Shown here: positions 1-6,922 of the stretch, in pieces | Layout of the letters: each line of letters starts with the position of its first letter | Numbering within the stretch: position 1 is the stretch's first letter | NCBI GenBank assembly: GCA_963675935.2 | Contig: CAXXPV010000008.1 | Span: 124,001-188,000, forward strand | DNA: 64,000 nucleotides | Direction of reading: 5' to 3' | DNA from: G963675935 sp963675935 | GTDB taxonomy: Bacteria; Planctomycetota; Planctomycetia; Pirellulales; Thermoguttaceae | Translations under genes and position numbers: made by a program | Notes under the pieces: model-generated | Database searches by the model: none | What the model saw: the letters and a program-made list of their open reading frames with translations, nothing else | What the model was told of the DNA's origin: nothing

Positions 1-1
1 G

Positions 2-1300
2 CTGCACGTGTGGCTGCCCGACGCGATGGAAGGCCCGACGCCGGTCTCCGCGCTCATCCATGCGGCCACGATGGTCACGGCCGGCGTCTATCTCGTGGCC
101 CGATGCGGCCCGCTTTTCACCGCGTCACCTGATGCGCAGCTCGTCGTGGCGACTGTCGGCGGCGCAACCGCGCTGGTGGCGGCCATGATCGCAGTGACGC
201 AAACCGACCTCAAGCGAATCCTGGCCTACTCGACCATCAGCCACTTGGGCTACATGTTCGTCGCGCTGGGCGTCGGCACGACGGCCGCGGTCACGGCCGG
301 CATGTTCCATCTGGTGACCCATGCGTTTTTCAAGGCCCTGCTGTTCCTCGGCGCGGGCAGCGTGATGCACGCGACCGGCGGGGTGACCGACATCCGGCGC
401 CTTGGCGGGCTGCGGCGACGAATGCCTGTCACGTATTGGACTTTCTTGATCGGCTGTCTGGCCACGGCGGGCGTCGTGCCGCTGTCGGGTTTCTGGAGCA
501 AGGACGCCATCCTGCTGGCGCTGGCCAATCGGGCCGACGGCGGCGGCGAACTTTATGGAATCCTGTTGCTCGCGACGTTGTTCGGCGTTCTGCTTATCGA
601 CTTCTACATGTTTCGGCCGTTTTTCCTCGTGTTTCACGGGCCGGAGCGAATTTCGCCCGACGCAAAGGGGACAGGTGCATGTTTTCGGCCAAGCGTTTCT
701 TCGCAAAATGAATCCAGCGGCCGAAAAATGGACCAGTCCCCCGCGAACGAAGTTGTCACACACATTCACGAATCGCCGGGCACGATGACCGCGCCGCTGG
801 TGGTGCTGGCGTTCGCGTCGGTCGTCGTGGGGGCGTATTTCGAGTGGACGCATGGCCTGGCCCGATTTCTGGCCGCATCGCCGTCGCTGGGTTGCTTGGA
901 GCAAATCACGCCCACGCTCGAACCGCGAACGATCGGGCTTATGAGCACAACGATCACGCTCTTGGGAATCGTCGCGGCGGCCTTCGTCTATTTGGGCAAC
1001 CGGCGGAAGGCCGCCGCGCTCGCCCGGATGATGAACATTTTTGGACTCTACAGTCTTTCCTATGGAAAATTCTTTTTCGATCCGATCTACGCATTGTTGA
1101 TCGTGCGTCCGATGTTGGGCGTTTCGCGCGCGGCGGCGTGGTTCGACCGTTGCGCGATCGACGCCGCGGTCGATTTTTTCGGCCGGCTTCCGTCGCTGTT
1201 GGGCGCCGCGTTCCGCACGGCCCAAAACGGCATCGTTCAGTTTTACGCCCTGGCGATGGCGCTCGGGCTGTTGATATTGCTCGGGGCAATGTTAATGTAA
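2..1300 (+). CDS. nuoL: NADH-quinone oxidoreductase subunit L, C-terminal part (5' end outside window)
   Basis: Proton-pumping antiporter-like membrane subunit of respiratory complex I. The reading frame is open from base 2, so only the last ~432 residues of a usually 600+ residue protein are seen. Family landmarks are the WLPDAMEGPTPVSALIH stretch at the left edge, TDLKRILAYSTISHLGYM (about residues 68-85 of the visible part) and THAFFKALLFL with the conserved His and Lys. The rest is a series of hydrophobic helices ending in a C-terminal membrane segment. An in-frame stretch at 667-744 (about residues 222-248) is not membrane-like and coincides with an imperfect palindrome; the expected loop resumes at ESPGTMTAPL. 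nuoM follows after a repeat-filled 375-base gap. The family call is secure; what is unusual is the inserted element. Confidence 0.95.
   Translation: MHVWLPDAMEGPTPVSALIHAATMVTAGVYLVARCGPLFTASPDAQLVVATVGGATALVAAMIAVTQTDLKRILAYSTISHLGYMFVALGVGTTAAVTAGMFHLVTHAFFKALLFLGAGSVMHATGGVTDIRRLGGLRRRMPVTYWTFLIGCLATAGVVPLSGFWSKDAILLALANRADGGGELYGILLLATLFGVLLIDFYMFRPFFLVFHGPERISPDAKGTGACFRPSVSSQNESSGRKMDQSPANEVVTHIHESPGTMTAPLVVLAFASVVVGAYFEWTHGLARFLAASPSLGCLEQITPTLEPRTIGLMSTTITLLGIVAAAFVYLGNRRKAAALARMMNIFGLYSLSYGKFFFDPIYALLIVRPMLGVSRAAAWFDRCAIDAAVDFFGRLPSLLGAAFRTAQNGIVQFYALAMALGLLILLGAMLM
667..744. repeat. Palindromic element inserted in frame in nuoL
   Basis: The left arm ggggacaggtgcatg..ttttcggcc is matched by the right arm ggccgaaaaatggaccagtcccc with few mismatches. 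The unit is about 78 bases (26 codons) and keeps the frame. The same right-hand end (cagtcccccg.gaacg) recurs in the intergenic element at 63083-63173, so this is a dispersed family and not a nuoL feature. Confidence 0.7.
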
Positions 1301-1352
1301 CGAATTAGAGGCTAATTGGTATGAAAGGGTTTAAGCCGCAAAGTGGCGACAG

Positions 1353-1494
1353 TTAATAGCCAGGGGTGTCAACCCCTGGAAACAGGGCGTTTTTCATCGC
1401 AAAGCCCCGAAGGGGCGGCAGTAGCTTCTGTCGCCGCTCCGCGGCTTTGTGGGAATTGAGCGATTACGTTCCAGGGGCTAACGCCCCTGGCTAA
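1353..1494. repeat. Composite nested palindrome, nuoL-nuoM gap
   Basis: Outer arms taatagccagggg.. and ..cccctggctaa are themselves palindromic (ccaggggctaacgcccctgg) and enclose a second palindrome containing gccccgaaggggcggcag and cgccgctccgcggc. The same composite occurs at 45589-45737. Confidence 0.75.
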
Positions 1495-1507
1495 CGACGA
1501 CCGTCCC

Positions 1508-1666
1508 TCCGGGACTAAGAAATTGCAGGACAATCAATTACGTCTTTCCAACCGATTTAAACTTAGTGCCACTAGCCACTGACCACTCCGGGACTAAGAA
1601 ATTGCAGGACAATCAATTACGTCTTTCCAACCGATTTAAACTTAGTGCCACTAGCCACTGACCACT
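1508..1666. repeat. Two-copy 79-bp tandem duplication upstream of nuoM
   Basis: The segment tccgggactaagaaattgc..ccactgaccac occurs at 1508-1586 and again, apparently identical, at 1587-1665. It ends ten bases before the nuoM start and so duplicates the whole leader region. Together with 1353-1494 it accounts for the gene-free stretch 1301-1675. Confidence 0.85.
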
Positions 1667-1675
1667 TTCAACTCC

Positions 1676-3276
1676 ATGCCCTCGTTGTTGCTCATCGCCG
1701 TGTTTCTCCCGACGCTCGCAGCCGTGCTGTTGCACGGCGGCCGCGATCGGGCCAGAGGCATTGCGCTGGCGGCAACGCTCACGGTGCTGGCCGTTTCGAT
1801 CGCGCTGGCCGCGGGGTTTCCGCAAAAGCCGGCCCCGGGCGAAGTTTTCGCCGAAACCAACGTCGCATGGCTCGGCGGCGCGGGCGCGACCATCGACGTC
1901 CGCTTCAACCTCGCGCTCGACGGCTTGAGCCTGTGGCTCTTCATGCTCACCTCGCTTCTGATGGTCGCAGCGGTGCTGGTCGGTTGGGAGTCCATCGAGC
2001 AAAAGCCCACGCTCTACTACCGCTTGCTTCTGCTGCTGGAAACCGAATGCTGGGCGTGTTCGTCGCACGCGACATCATCCTGTTCTACGTGTTTTTCGAG
2101 TCCACGCTGATCCCGCTGTTCTTCTTGATCGGATTGTGGGGCGGCGCGGAACGCCGAAACGCGGCGATGAAATTCTTTTTGTTCACGCTGGCCGGCAGTG
2201 TGCTGACGCTCCTCGGGCTGCTGGCCCTCGTGCTCTGGAACTATCAGAACCCCGGCGTCGATCCGGCGTCGCGCGTGCTGACGTTTTCCATCTCGATGCT
2301 GACCGAGTCGCTGCAAAACCGCGCGATGCCGCTCGGGCTGCAAATCGCGGTGTTCGCGGCCCTATTCGCGGGCTTCGCCGTGAAAACGCCGCTCTGGCCG
2401 CTGCACACGTGGCTCCCGCTGGCGCACGTCGAAGCGCCGACGGCCGGCAGCGTGCTGTTGGCCGGCGTGCTGTTGAAGGTGGGCATCTACGGATTTCTGC
2501 GGTTCAGCGTGCCCATGCTGCCGCTGGCGACCGCCGCGCTAATGCCCTGGCTCCTCTGGCTCGCGCTGGCCGGCGTTCTCTACGGCGCGCTGGTGGCCTT
2601 GGCCCAAAACGATCTCAAGCGGATGGTGGCCTATTCCAGCGTCAGTCACATGGGCTTTTGCATGTTGGGCGTTTTTGCCGTCAACCGGTTGAGCGTTTCG
2701 GGCGCGGCGCTGCAAATGGTCGCTCACGGCCTTGCGACCGGCGGGCTGTTCGCCGTCGTGGGAATGCTCTACGAGCGTTTTCACACGCGCCGGATCGACG
2801 ATTTCGGCGGACTCGCCCGGCGTATGCCTCGGCTGGCGAGTCTTGCGATGGTGTTCGTGCTGTCGAGCATCGCGTTGCCCGGCACGGCGGGTTTTTCCGG
2901 CGAATTTCCCTTGCTTTTGGGCGTATTTCAACGTGGCTGGGCCGGGCCGATCGCGCCCGACACCATTCAACTCCGTTGGATCGCCGTCTTGAGCCTCGGC
3001 GGCGTGATTCTTGGGGCGTGGTACATGCTATGGATGTTTCAGCGGGTGTTTTACGGTCCAACGCGCGAATCCCCACAGCCTCTAGGCGAAAGGCCGGATG
3101 TGAATAGCCCCGGTGATCTCTCGCTGCGCGAAGTGCTTTGTCTCGCCCCATTGGCGGCCGCGATTTTATGGATCGGATTGCAGCCGTGCTTTTTCCTCGA
3201 TCGGATGTCGCCCACGCTCGACAAGTTGATCGGGCCGGCGATGCAGGCGACCGGCCACTTGCCGTCGCCGCCATAA
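1676..3276 (+). CDS. nuoM: NADH-quinone oxidoreductase subunit M, interrupted by a 1-nt frameshift
   Basis: Antiporter-like proton-pumping subunit of complex I. It starts at ATG 1676 (MPSLLLIAVFLPTLAAVLL). The frame of residues 1-123 ends in LLLLET near base 2044; the family sequence continues as MLGVFVARDIILFYVFFE in the -1 frame from ATG 2047. Restoring one base in the ga at 2045-2046 would give LLLLETGMLGVFVARD, the expected helix, so one base (probably G) is missing. No slippery heptamer is visible there. Downstream motifs are intact: HTWLPLAHVEAPTAGSVLLAG, AQNDLKRMVAYSSVSHMGF, and helices to the stop at 3276. The repaired length (~533 residues) is normal for the family. Sequencing error, recent mutation and programmed shift are all possible. 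nuoN does not follow. Confidence 0.85.
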
Positions 3277-3315
3277 CAATCCACTTCAAGCGGCTGATGT
3301 GTCACCCGTTCGGTT

Positions 3316-3786
3316 TTACCCTGGCGCGGCGTGGTTCCAATCCTCGTCGTCCATGGGATTGTCCCAAAAATCGAGGCTGCTTTGCGCAAAGGGATTGACG
3401 ATTTCCAAACCGTCGATGTGGTCGGAACCGAAAGAATCTTCGGAATACAACTTCGCCACCCCAGCCTCCAAACATGCCGCTACGATCATCGCGTCCCAAT
3501 AGGACAGACTGTAACGTTCCAGGAGATGCTGGGCGCGATCCGCCACGGCCCAACTCGGCAGCGCGGCGTTCCAAACCCAGCGTAACTCTCGGATGTCTTG
3601 CCAAGCCTCAGCCTGACTGTATCCGAAGGGTTCGAGCTTTCTGCTGGCTGAAATGTATTCACACGCGACTTGCCACAACAAAACGACATCCGGCAGCAAC
3701 TCGATCAACGAGACGGCAGTTGTTTGCTTCTTCGACTCTCGCGGATCGTGCGCATAGATCAATATGTTAGTGTCAACGGCGTTCAT
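3316..3786 (-). CDS. PIN-domain ribonuclease toxin (VapC family)
   Basis: Predicted Mg-dependent RNase toxin of a type II toxin-antitoxin pair. The 156 residues begin MNAVDTNILIYAHD, with the first PIN acidic residue at Asp5. Further acidic positions are in ACEYISA (about residue 42), YWDAMIVAACLEAG (about residue 114) and YSEDSF (about residue 133), in the usual PIN order. The start lies inside the end of the upstream antitoxin gene (14-nt overlap), as expected for coupled TA pairs. The extra C-terminal tail (FWDNPMDDEDW) is acidic and of unknown use. VapC families act on tRNA or rRNA; the target here cannot be read from sequence. Confidence 0.85.
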   Translation of the reverse strand: MNAVDTNILIYAHDPRESKKQTTAVSLIELLPDVVLLWQVACEYISASRKLEPFGYSQAEAWQDIRELRWVWNAALPSWAVADRAQHLLERYSLSYWDAMIVAACLEAGVAKLYSEDSFGSDHIDGLEIVNPFAQSSLDFWDNPMDDEDWNHAAPG

Positions 3787-4015
3787 GCAATTCGTCCCGA
3801 GTGAATCGTGGCGCTTCGGCGGGGAGTGGATTCCGCCTCATGCGTTCGGTGATCCGTCGCAACACGGCGCCGCGCTGCTCAGGATCCGTCATCGCCGAAG
3901 ACACACGCGAGGAGTCTTGCACCAGAAGATCAACTTCCGTATTTTCGGGCAGTTCGCATCGTGTTTCGGGCACGAATGCCCCGTCGCGATAAACCGCCTT
4001 CATGCGATAAGTCAT
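3773..4015 (-). CDS. Antitoxin, AF2212/DUF104-like, partner of the PIN toxin
   Basis: An 80-residue protein starting MTYRMKAVYRDGAFVPETRCELPENTEVDL, the short beta-rich pattern of AF2212-like (DUF104) antitoxins found in front of VapC genes. The C-terminal half is charged (TERMRRNPLPAEAPRF) and probably contacts the toxin. A strong ribosome binding site (ggaggtg) lies five bases upstream of the ATG at 4015. It is first in a two-gene operon and overlaps the toxin start by 14 nt. Autoregulation of the promoter by the complex is usual for such pairs but no operator was identified. The family call is moderately sure; the role follows mainly from position. Confidence 0.75.
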   Translation of the reverse strand: MTYRMKAVYRDGAFVPETRCELPENTEVDLLVQDSSRVSSAMTDPEQRGAVLRRITERMRRNPLPAEAPRFTRDELHERR

Positions 4016-4090
4016 AAAACACCTCCCTGATTATCTTACCCCGCTTCAACGGGGTGTGCAAGAGGCGCAACGGAAAGCATGGCCACATCC

Positions 4091-4171
4091 GTTTAGCCGG
4101 CGAACTTGTTCGCCGCGTTTGTTCGGCGCGTTCAACCCAAAAAACGCGGCGAACAAGTTCGCCGGCTAAAC
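4091..4171. repeat. Palindromic repeat, gtttagccggcgaac family
   Basis: Arms gtttagccggcgaacttgtt and aacaagttcgccggctaaac are near-perfect inverted copies separated by ~40 bases. A variant copy lies at 37266-37338. It sits between the convergent ends of the TA operon leader and the 4201-5537 operon. A half unit of the gtcccgcc family (tcccgcccggctgacggga) follows at 4183-4202. Confidence 0.75.
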
Positions 4172-4200
4172 GGCCACAAGTCCCGCCCGGCTGACGGGAC

Positions 4201-4515
4201 CTACTGCGCGTCGCCGAAGAGCAGGCAGATGACGTCGAGGGCCTGGATCGCCCGAAGCGGATCGCGGATGTTGTCGCCGTCGACGCACTCCTCCCAAATC
4301 GACAAGGCGTATCGTAAATACTGCTCCCGCGATTCGGCCAGCATCGGCTCGCCCAACTCCACGACGAGCTTGGGCCACGCAACGCGAAGCTGCTCCATCA
4401 TCTCCGACTGCCCGCCGATGGCCTCGTACACCAGATCGTCGAGCTGTTCCAGTTTTTCAAGAACCACGGGCGAAAGAATTTCGGGAGAGTCTTGCAGCGT
4501 GGCCGACGGTGGCAT
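4201..4515 (-). CDS. Small hypothetical protein coupled to the GAP1-like gene
   Basis: About 104 residues starting MPPSATLQDSPEIL at 4515. The start ATG shares its A with the stop of the upstream gene (TGATG), indicating translational coupling; an alternative in-frame ATG lies one codon upstream at 4518. The sequence is helical and acidic (VVLEKLEQLDDLVYEAI, EEVDGDN-like end) with no signal peptide, membrane segment or recognisable motif. It is last in a minus-strand run of three genes (5958 to 4201). No function can be assigned. Coupling suggests that it works with, or is a subunit of, the upstream protein. Confidence 0.6.
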   Translation of the reverse strand: MPPSATLQDSPEILSPVVLEKLEQLDDLVYEAIGGQSEMMEQLRVAWPKLVVELGEPMLAESREQYLRYALSIWEECVDGDNIRDPLRAIQALDVICLLFGDAQ

Positions 4516-5537
4516 CATCCCACGGATCTGCACCATGCTTTTGGCGAATGATGATGGGCGGCGTGGGCCTGCTGTTCTCGTCGTGGATGGGATTCCATCG
4601 GCGATTCCTCGGCGACGTCGGCCGGTTTCTGAAAATCGGAAAGTTCCGAATCGTCCAACTCCTCGAGCAATTGCAGCCCTAAGGCCGGCAAGTCGTCCCA
4701 GGTAAGATGGAATCGTCGTTTCGACACCTGCGAGGCCAGGAAGTCGATTCGCCCGGCCGCCATCGCCCGTTGAATCCATCGCGCCCAACCGTCGATGGGC
4801 ATTGACGGCGGCGACTGGCCGGCTCGCACGTCGAGCACCATGACATTGGAGTAGTTCGCCACCCATTGCCGTTCGGCTGCGTCGCCCGAGAGGGCCACGA
4901 TGCGGAACGGTCGCCGCGGCGAAAACTTCAGACCCGTCGAGAACGAAATTTCCAAGCGGCATTCCGGCGGCAGGCAACTGAACAGTCCGGCGATCAACTG
5001 CCGCGGCGAGGGCGTGCCGCCGATGGCCAGACACACGCTTTCGCGCGCCGCCTGAACCAGCGCGGCCATGTTTTCCGGTCCTGGATCGCCGGTCAGTTCG
5101 CCCAACAACGACTGATCGACCGGCACGGCGCCGCCCGTGAGCGTCAACGGCTCCAATGTCGAGCCGCCGGACGCGCCGTCGTGCCACGCCTTCTCGGCCG
5201 ACGCGGCACGAATCAGCGCGAACGGATTATTGCCGAATCGGGCGAGCGTCTCGGGTCTCGCAATCAGACACTGCGTCGACACGCGAAGTCCGGCGCTGTC
5301 GTGCCCTTGGCGGATCGGCCGCGTCCGCGAGATGCAGTAGGCGCCGCTCGGCAGCGGATGGAAGTTGAAGCTCTCGGATTCCGGACACAAATCGAGCATG
5401 GAATCGTGCGACGGTCCCCAAACGGCCAATTCGCGGGCGTCCGCGTCGCAGACCCCACGGCTTTGGGCCACAACCCGATAGCCGGCCGCGCGATCGGTCT
5501 CCGTCACCGAAAATAGAGCCTGTTCAACCGTTGGCAT
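4515..5537 (-). CDS. Possible GTPase-associated protein, GAP1-N-like
   Basis: A 340-residue cytoplasmic protein starting MPTVEQALFSVTETDRAAGY. The N-terminal pattern (a short query-like strand, GYRVVAQSRGV, later YCISRTRPIR and CLIARPETLARFGNNP) resembles the GAP1-N domains found in GTPase-centred conflict systems. I make this assignment from memory of the pattern only and hold it loosely. The middle contains LPPECRLEISFSTGLKFSPRRPFRIVAL and the C-terminus is charged and His-rich (QAHAAHHHS). ATG 5537 was chosen because sequence further upstream is repeat-derived (5567-5620). The stop overlaps the start of the next small gene. No GTPase gene lies nearby, which weakens or complicates the assignment. 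Confidence 0.5.
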   Translation of the reverse strand: MPTVEQALFSVTETDRAAGYRVVAQSRGVCDADARELAVWGPSHDSMLDLCPESESFNFHPLPSGAYCISRTRPIRQGHDSAGLRVSTQCLIARPETLARFGNNPFALIRAASAEKAWHDGASGGSTLEPLTLTGGAVPVDQSLLGELTGDPGPENMAALVQAARESVCLAIGGTPSPRQLIAGLFSCLPPECRLEISFSTGLKFSPRRPFRIVALSGDAAERQWVANYSNVMVLDVRAGQSPPSMPIDGWARWIQRAMAAGRIDFLASQVSKRRFHLTWDDLPALGLQLLEELDDSELSDFQKPADVAEESPMESHPRREQQAHAAHHHSPKAWCRSVG

Positions 5538-5566
5538 GTTTTTCAATTTGCCTCGCTCGCCCCCGT

Positions 5567-5667
5567 GGGACGGATTTCCAAATCCGTCCCGAAAATCAGG
5601 GCGGATTCGGAAATCCGTCCTACGTCTCATTGCGCAAATCACTATGAACGGAATGAATTCCGTTCTA
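5567..5667. repeat. Two short palindromes between small genes
   Basis: gacggatttccaaatccgtcc and ggacggatttccgaatccgcc-type arms form an inverted pair at 5567-5620. A separate small palindrome, gaacggaatgaattccgttc, at 5646-5665 reaches the stop codon of the 5665-5958 gene. Confidence 0.6.
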
Positions 5668-5958
5668 CTTGCGATCCCGTTTGCCCGAAAGCTGTTTCTG
5701 CTCGGCCACCAATTCGGCAACATCGGCCGCCACTCGGGCGAGCTGGTCGATCTGATCCTGCATCATCTTCCGCTCGGCCTGATGCCGGGTTTGATCGTGG
5801 GACGTTTGCCGGGCGACAATTTCGTCGGCCAACGCCTCGATCCGATCAAACTCGCCGTTGACAAACGCCTGTAGTTCGCCGGAACATGCCCGGATTTCGG
5901 CCAGGGCATTTTTCGCTTTCTCCCCACGAATGGATGGATTCAACAAATCAACGGACAT
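5665..5958 (-). CDS. Small coiled-coil hypothetical protein
   Basis: A 97-residue protein starting MSVDLLNPSIRGEKAKNALAEI. Nearly the whole length has heptad-like spacing of Ile/Leu/Val with many Glu, Gln and Arg (QAERKMMQDQIDQLARVAADVAELVAEQ), so a single long coiled coil is likely. There is no signal peptide. It is the first gene of the run that leads into the GAP1-like gene, from which it is separated by 127 bases carrying two palindromes, so shared transcription is plausible but unproven. The family was not recognised. Confidence 0.5.
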   Translation of the reverse strand: MSVDLLNPSIRGEKAKNALAEIRACSGELQAFVNGEFDRIEALADEIVARQTSHDQTRHQAERKMMQDQIDQLARVAADVAELVAEQKQLSGKRDRK

Positions 5959-6237
5959 GGCTTTCCACGGGACGACGAGCAGAAGAGACGGCCCAACCGA
6001 AACTTACGTCATTTTGGCCCCGCTGGCAAATCGAGGACTGTGCCGAATTTTGTGGCACGGGCTTCAATCGCGTGACGAAACACGGTCAAGATGGTCGTGC
6101 TACATCGGTTGACATCAAAATCAGTACAGGCCCCAAATCGAGACGATTCGCACCTTGATGATCGTTGGAATCACAACCTTATCGCGCAACCAATTCGTGG
6201 GATTGGGATGCCTTTTCACCACATCCGTGGGTTTTTC

Positions 6238-6267
6238 TTGTCCAACTTTTCGCATTCTGGCTATTCT
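6238..6267 (+). promoter_or_regulatory. Weak candidate promoter for sigma/FecR cassette 1
   Basis: ttgtcc at 6238-6243 and tattct at 6262-6267 are separated by 18 bases and lie 16 bases before the start of the sigma gene. Matches to the -35 and -10 consensus are only partial. Nothing else was seen in the gene-free stretch 5959-6283. Confidence 0.25.
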
Positions 6268-6283
6268 CATATTAGAGGACGAT

Positions 6284-6922
6284 ATGACGGTCAACACAAT
6301 TCCAGACCGATACGACGAATTCGTCGATCTTTTCTCCCGCAACGCACGACGCATCTACGGCTACGTCTACACCTTGCTGCCACGCTGGGCCGACGCCGAC
6401 GATGTGTTCCAGGAGACGAGTCGGGTGTTGTGGCAGAAATTCGGCGACTATCGCTCGGGCACCGACTTCTTCGCCTGGGCACGCCAGGTGGCGCGGTTCC
6501 AAGTGATGTATTTTCGCCAGCGGCAGCAGCGCTCCCGGGTAAAGTTCACCGACGAATTTCTCGACGCCGTCGCCGCGACCACAGCCGACGACGCCGAGCG
6601 ATTGGCCGACGAGCAGGCCGCGTTGGCCGAGTGCATGGAAAAACTCAAGGCCCGCGAGCGAAACATTGTTTTGTCCAGGTTCGCGCCGGAGGCCACTACG
6701 AAGAGCGTGGCCGCCGAGTTGGGCATGACGACCGACGCCGTCTACAAATCGCTCAGCCGCATCCAGGCGACGCTATTGAAGTGTATCGAACAGGCCCTCG
6801 GCCGATCGGAAGAGAAGAGTGTTCCGACAAATCCGAACGACCCGGCGGGGGCTTTGCAAAACTTGCCCACGTCCTCGATTTCGCCGTCCTCGATTTCGCC
6901 CAAGGCGGAGGAATGCCGATGA
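6284..6922 (+). CDS. Sigma-70 family factor, Rhodopirellula/Verrucomicrobium type (cassette 1)
   Basis: An ECF-like sigma factor of 212 residues. ATG 6284 is preceded by an agagga ribosome binding site; the frame is open further upstream but nothing there looks like sigma region 2. Region 2 is visible in YDEFVDLFSRNARRIYGYVYTLLP and ADADDVFQETSRVLWQKF (about residues 9-55) with the aromatic FFAWARQVARFQV. Region 4 is in LKARERNIVLSRF and SVAAELGMTTDAVYKSLSRIQATLLKCI (about residues 120-170). The C-terminal ~40 residues are Ser/Pro-rich and look unstructured. The stop overlaps the FecR start (ATGA), so the two are co-translated. It probably directs transcription of its own cassette, released when FecR senses an extracellular ligand (inference from FecI/FecR logic). 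Confidence 0.85.
   Translation: MTVNTIPDRYDEFVDLFSRNARRIYGYVYTLLPRWADADDVFQETSRVLWQKFGDYRSGTDFFAWARQVARFQVMYFRQRQQRSRVKFTDEFLDAVAATTADDAERLADEQAALAECMEKLKARERNIVLSRFAPEATTKSVAAELGMTTDAVYKSLSRIQATLLKCIEQALGRSEEKSVPTNPNDPAGALQNLPTSSISPSSISPKAEECR

Noticed and set aside
2030..2060. Programmed -1 frameshifting in nuoM
   Set aside because: No slippery heptamer or following stem is visible; a one-base loss explains the data more simply.
6091..6918. N-terminal extension of FecR 1 to 918 residues
   Set aside because: The extension is the sigma gene read in another frame; the ATGA overlap start at 6919 fits ribosome spacing and the paralogues.
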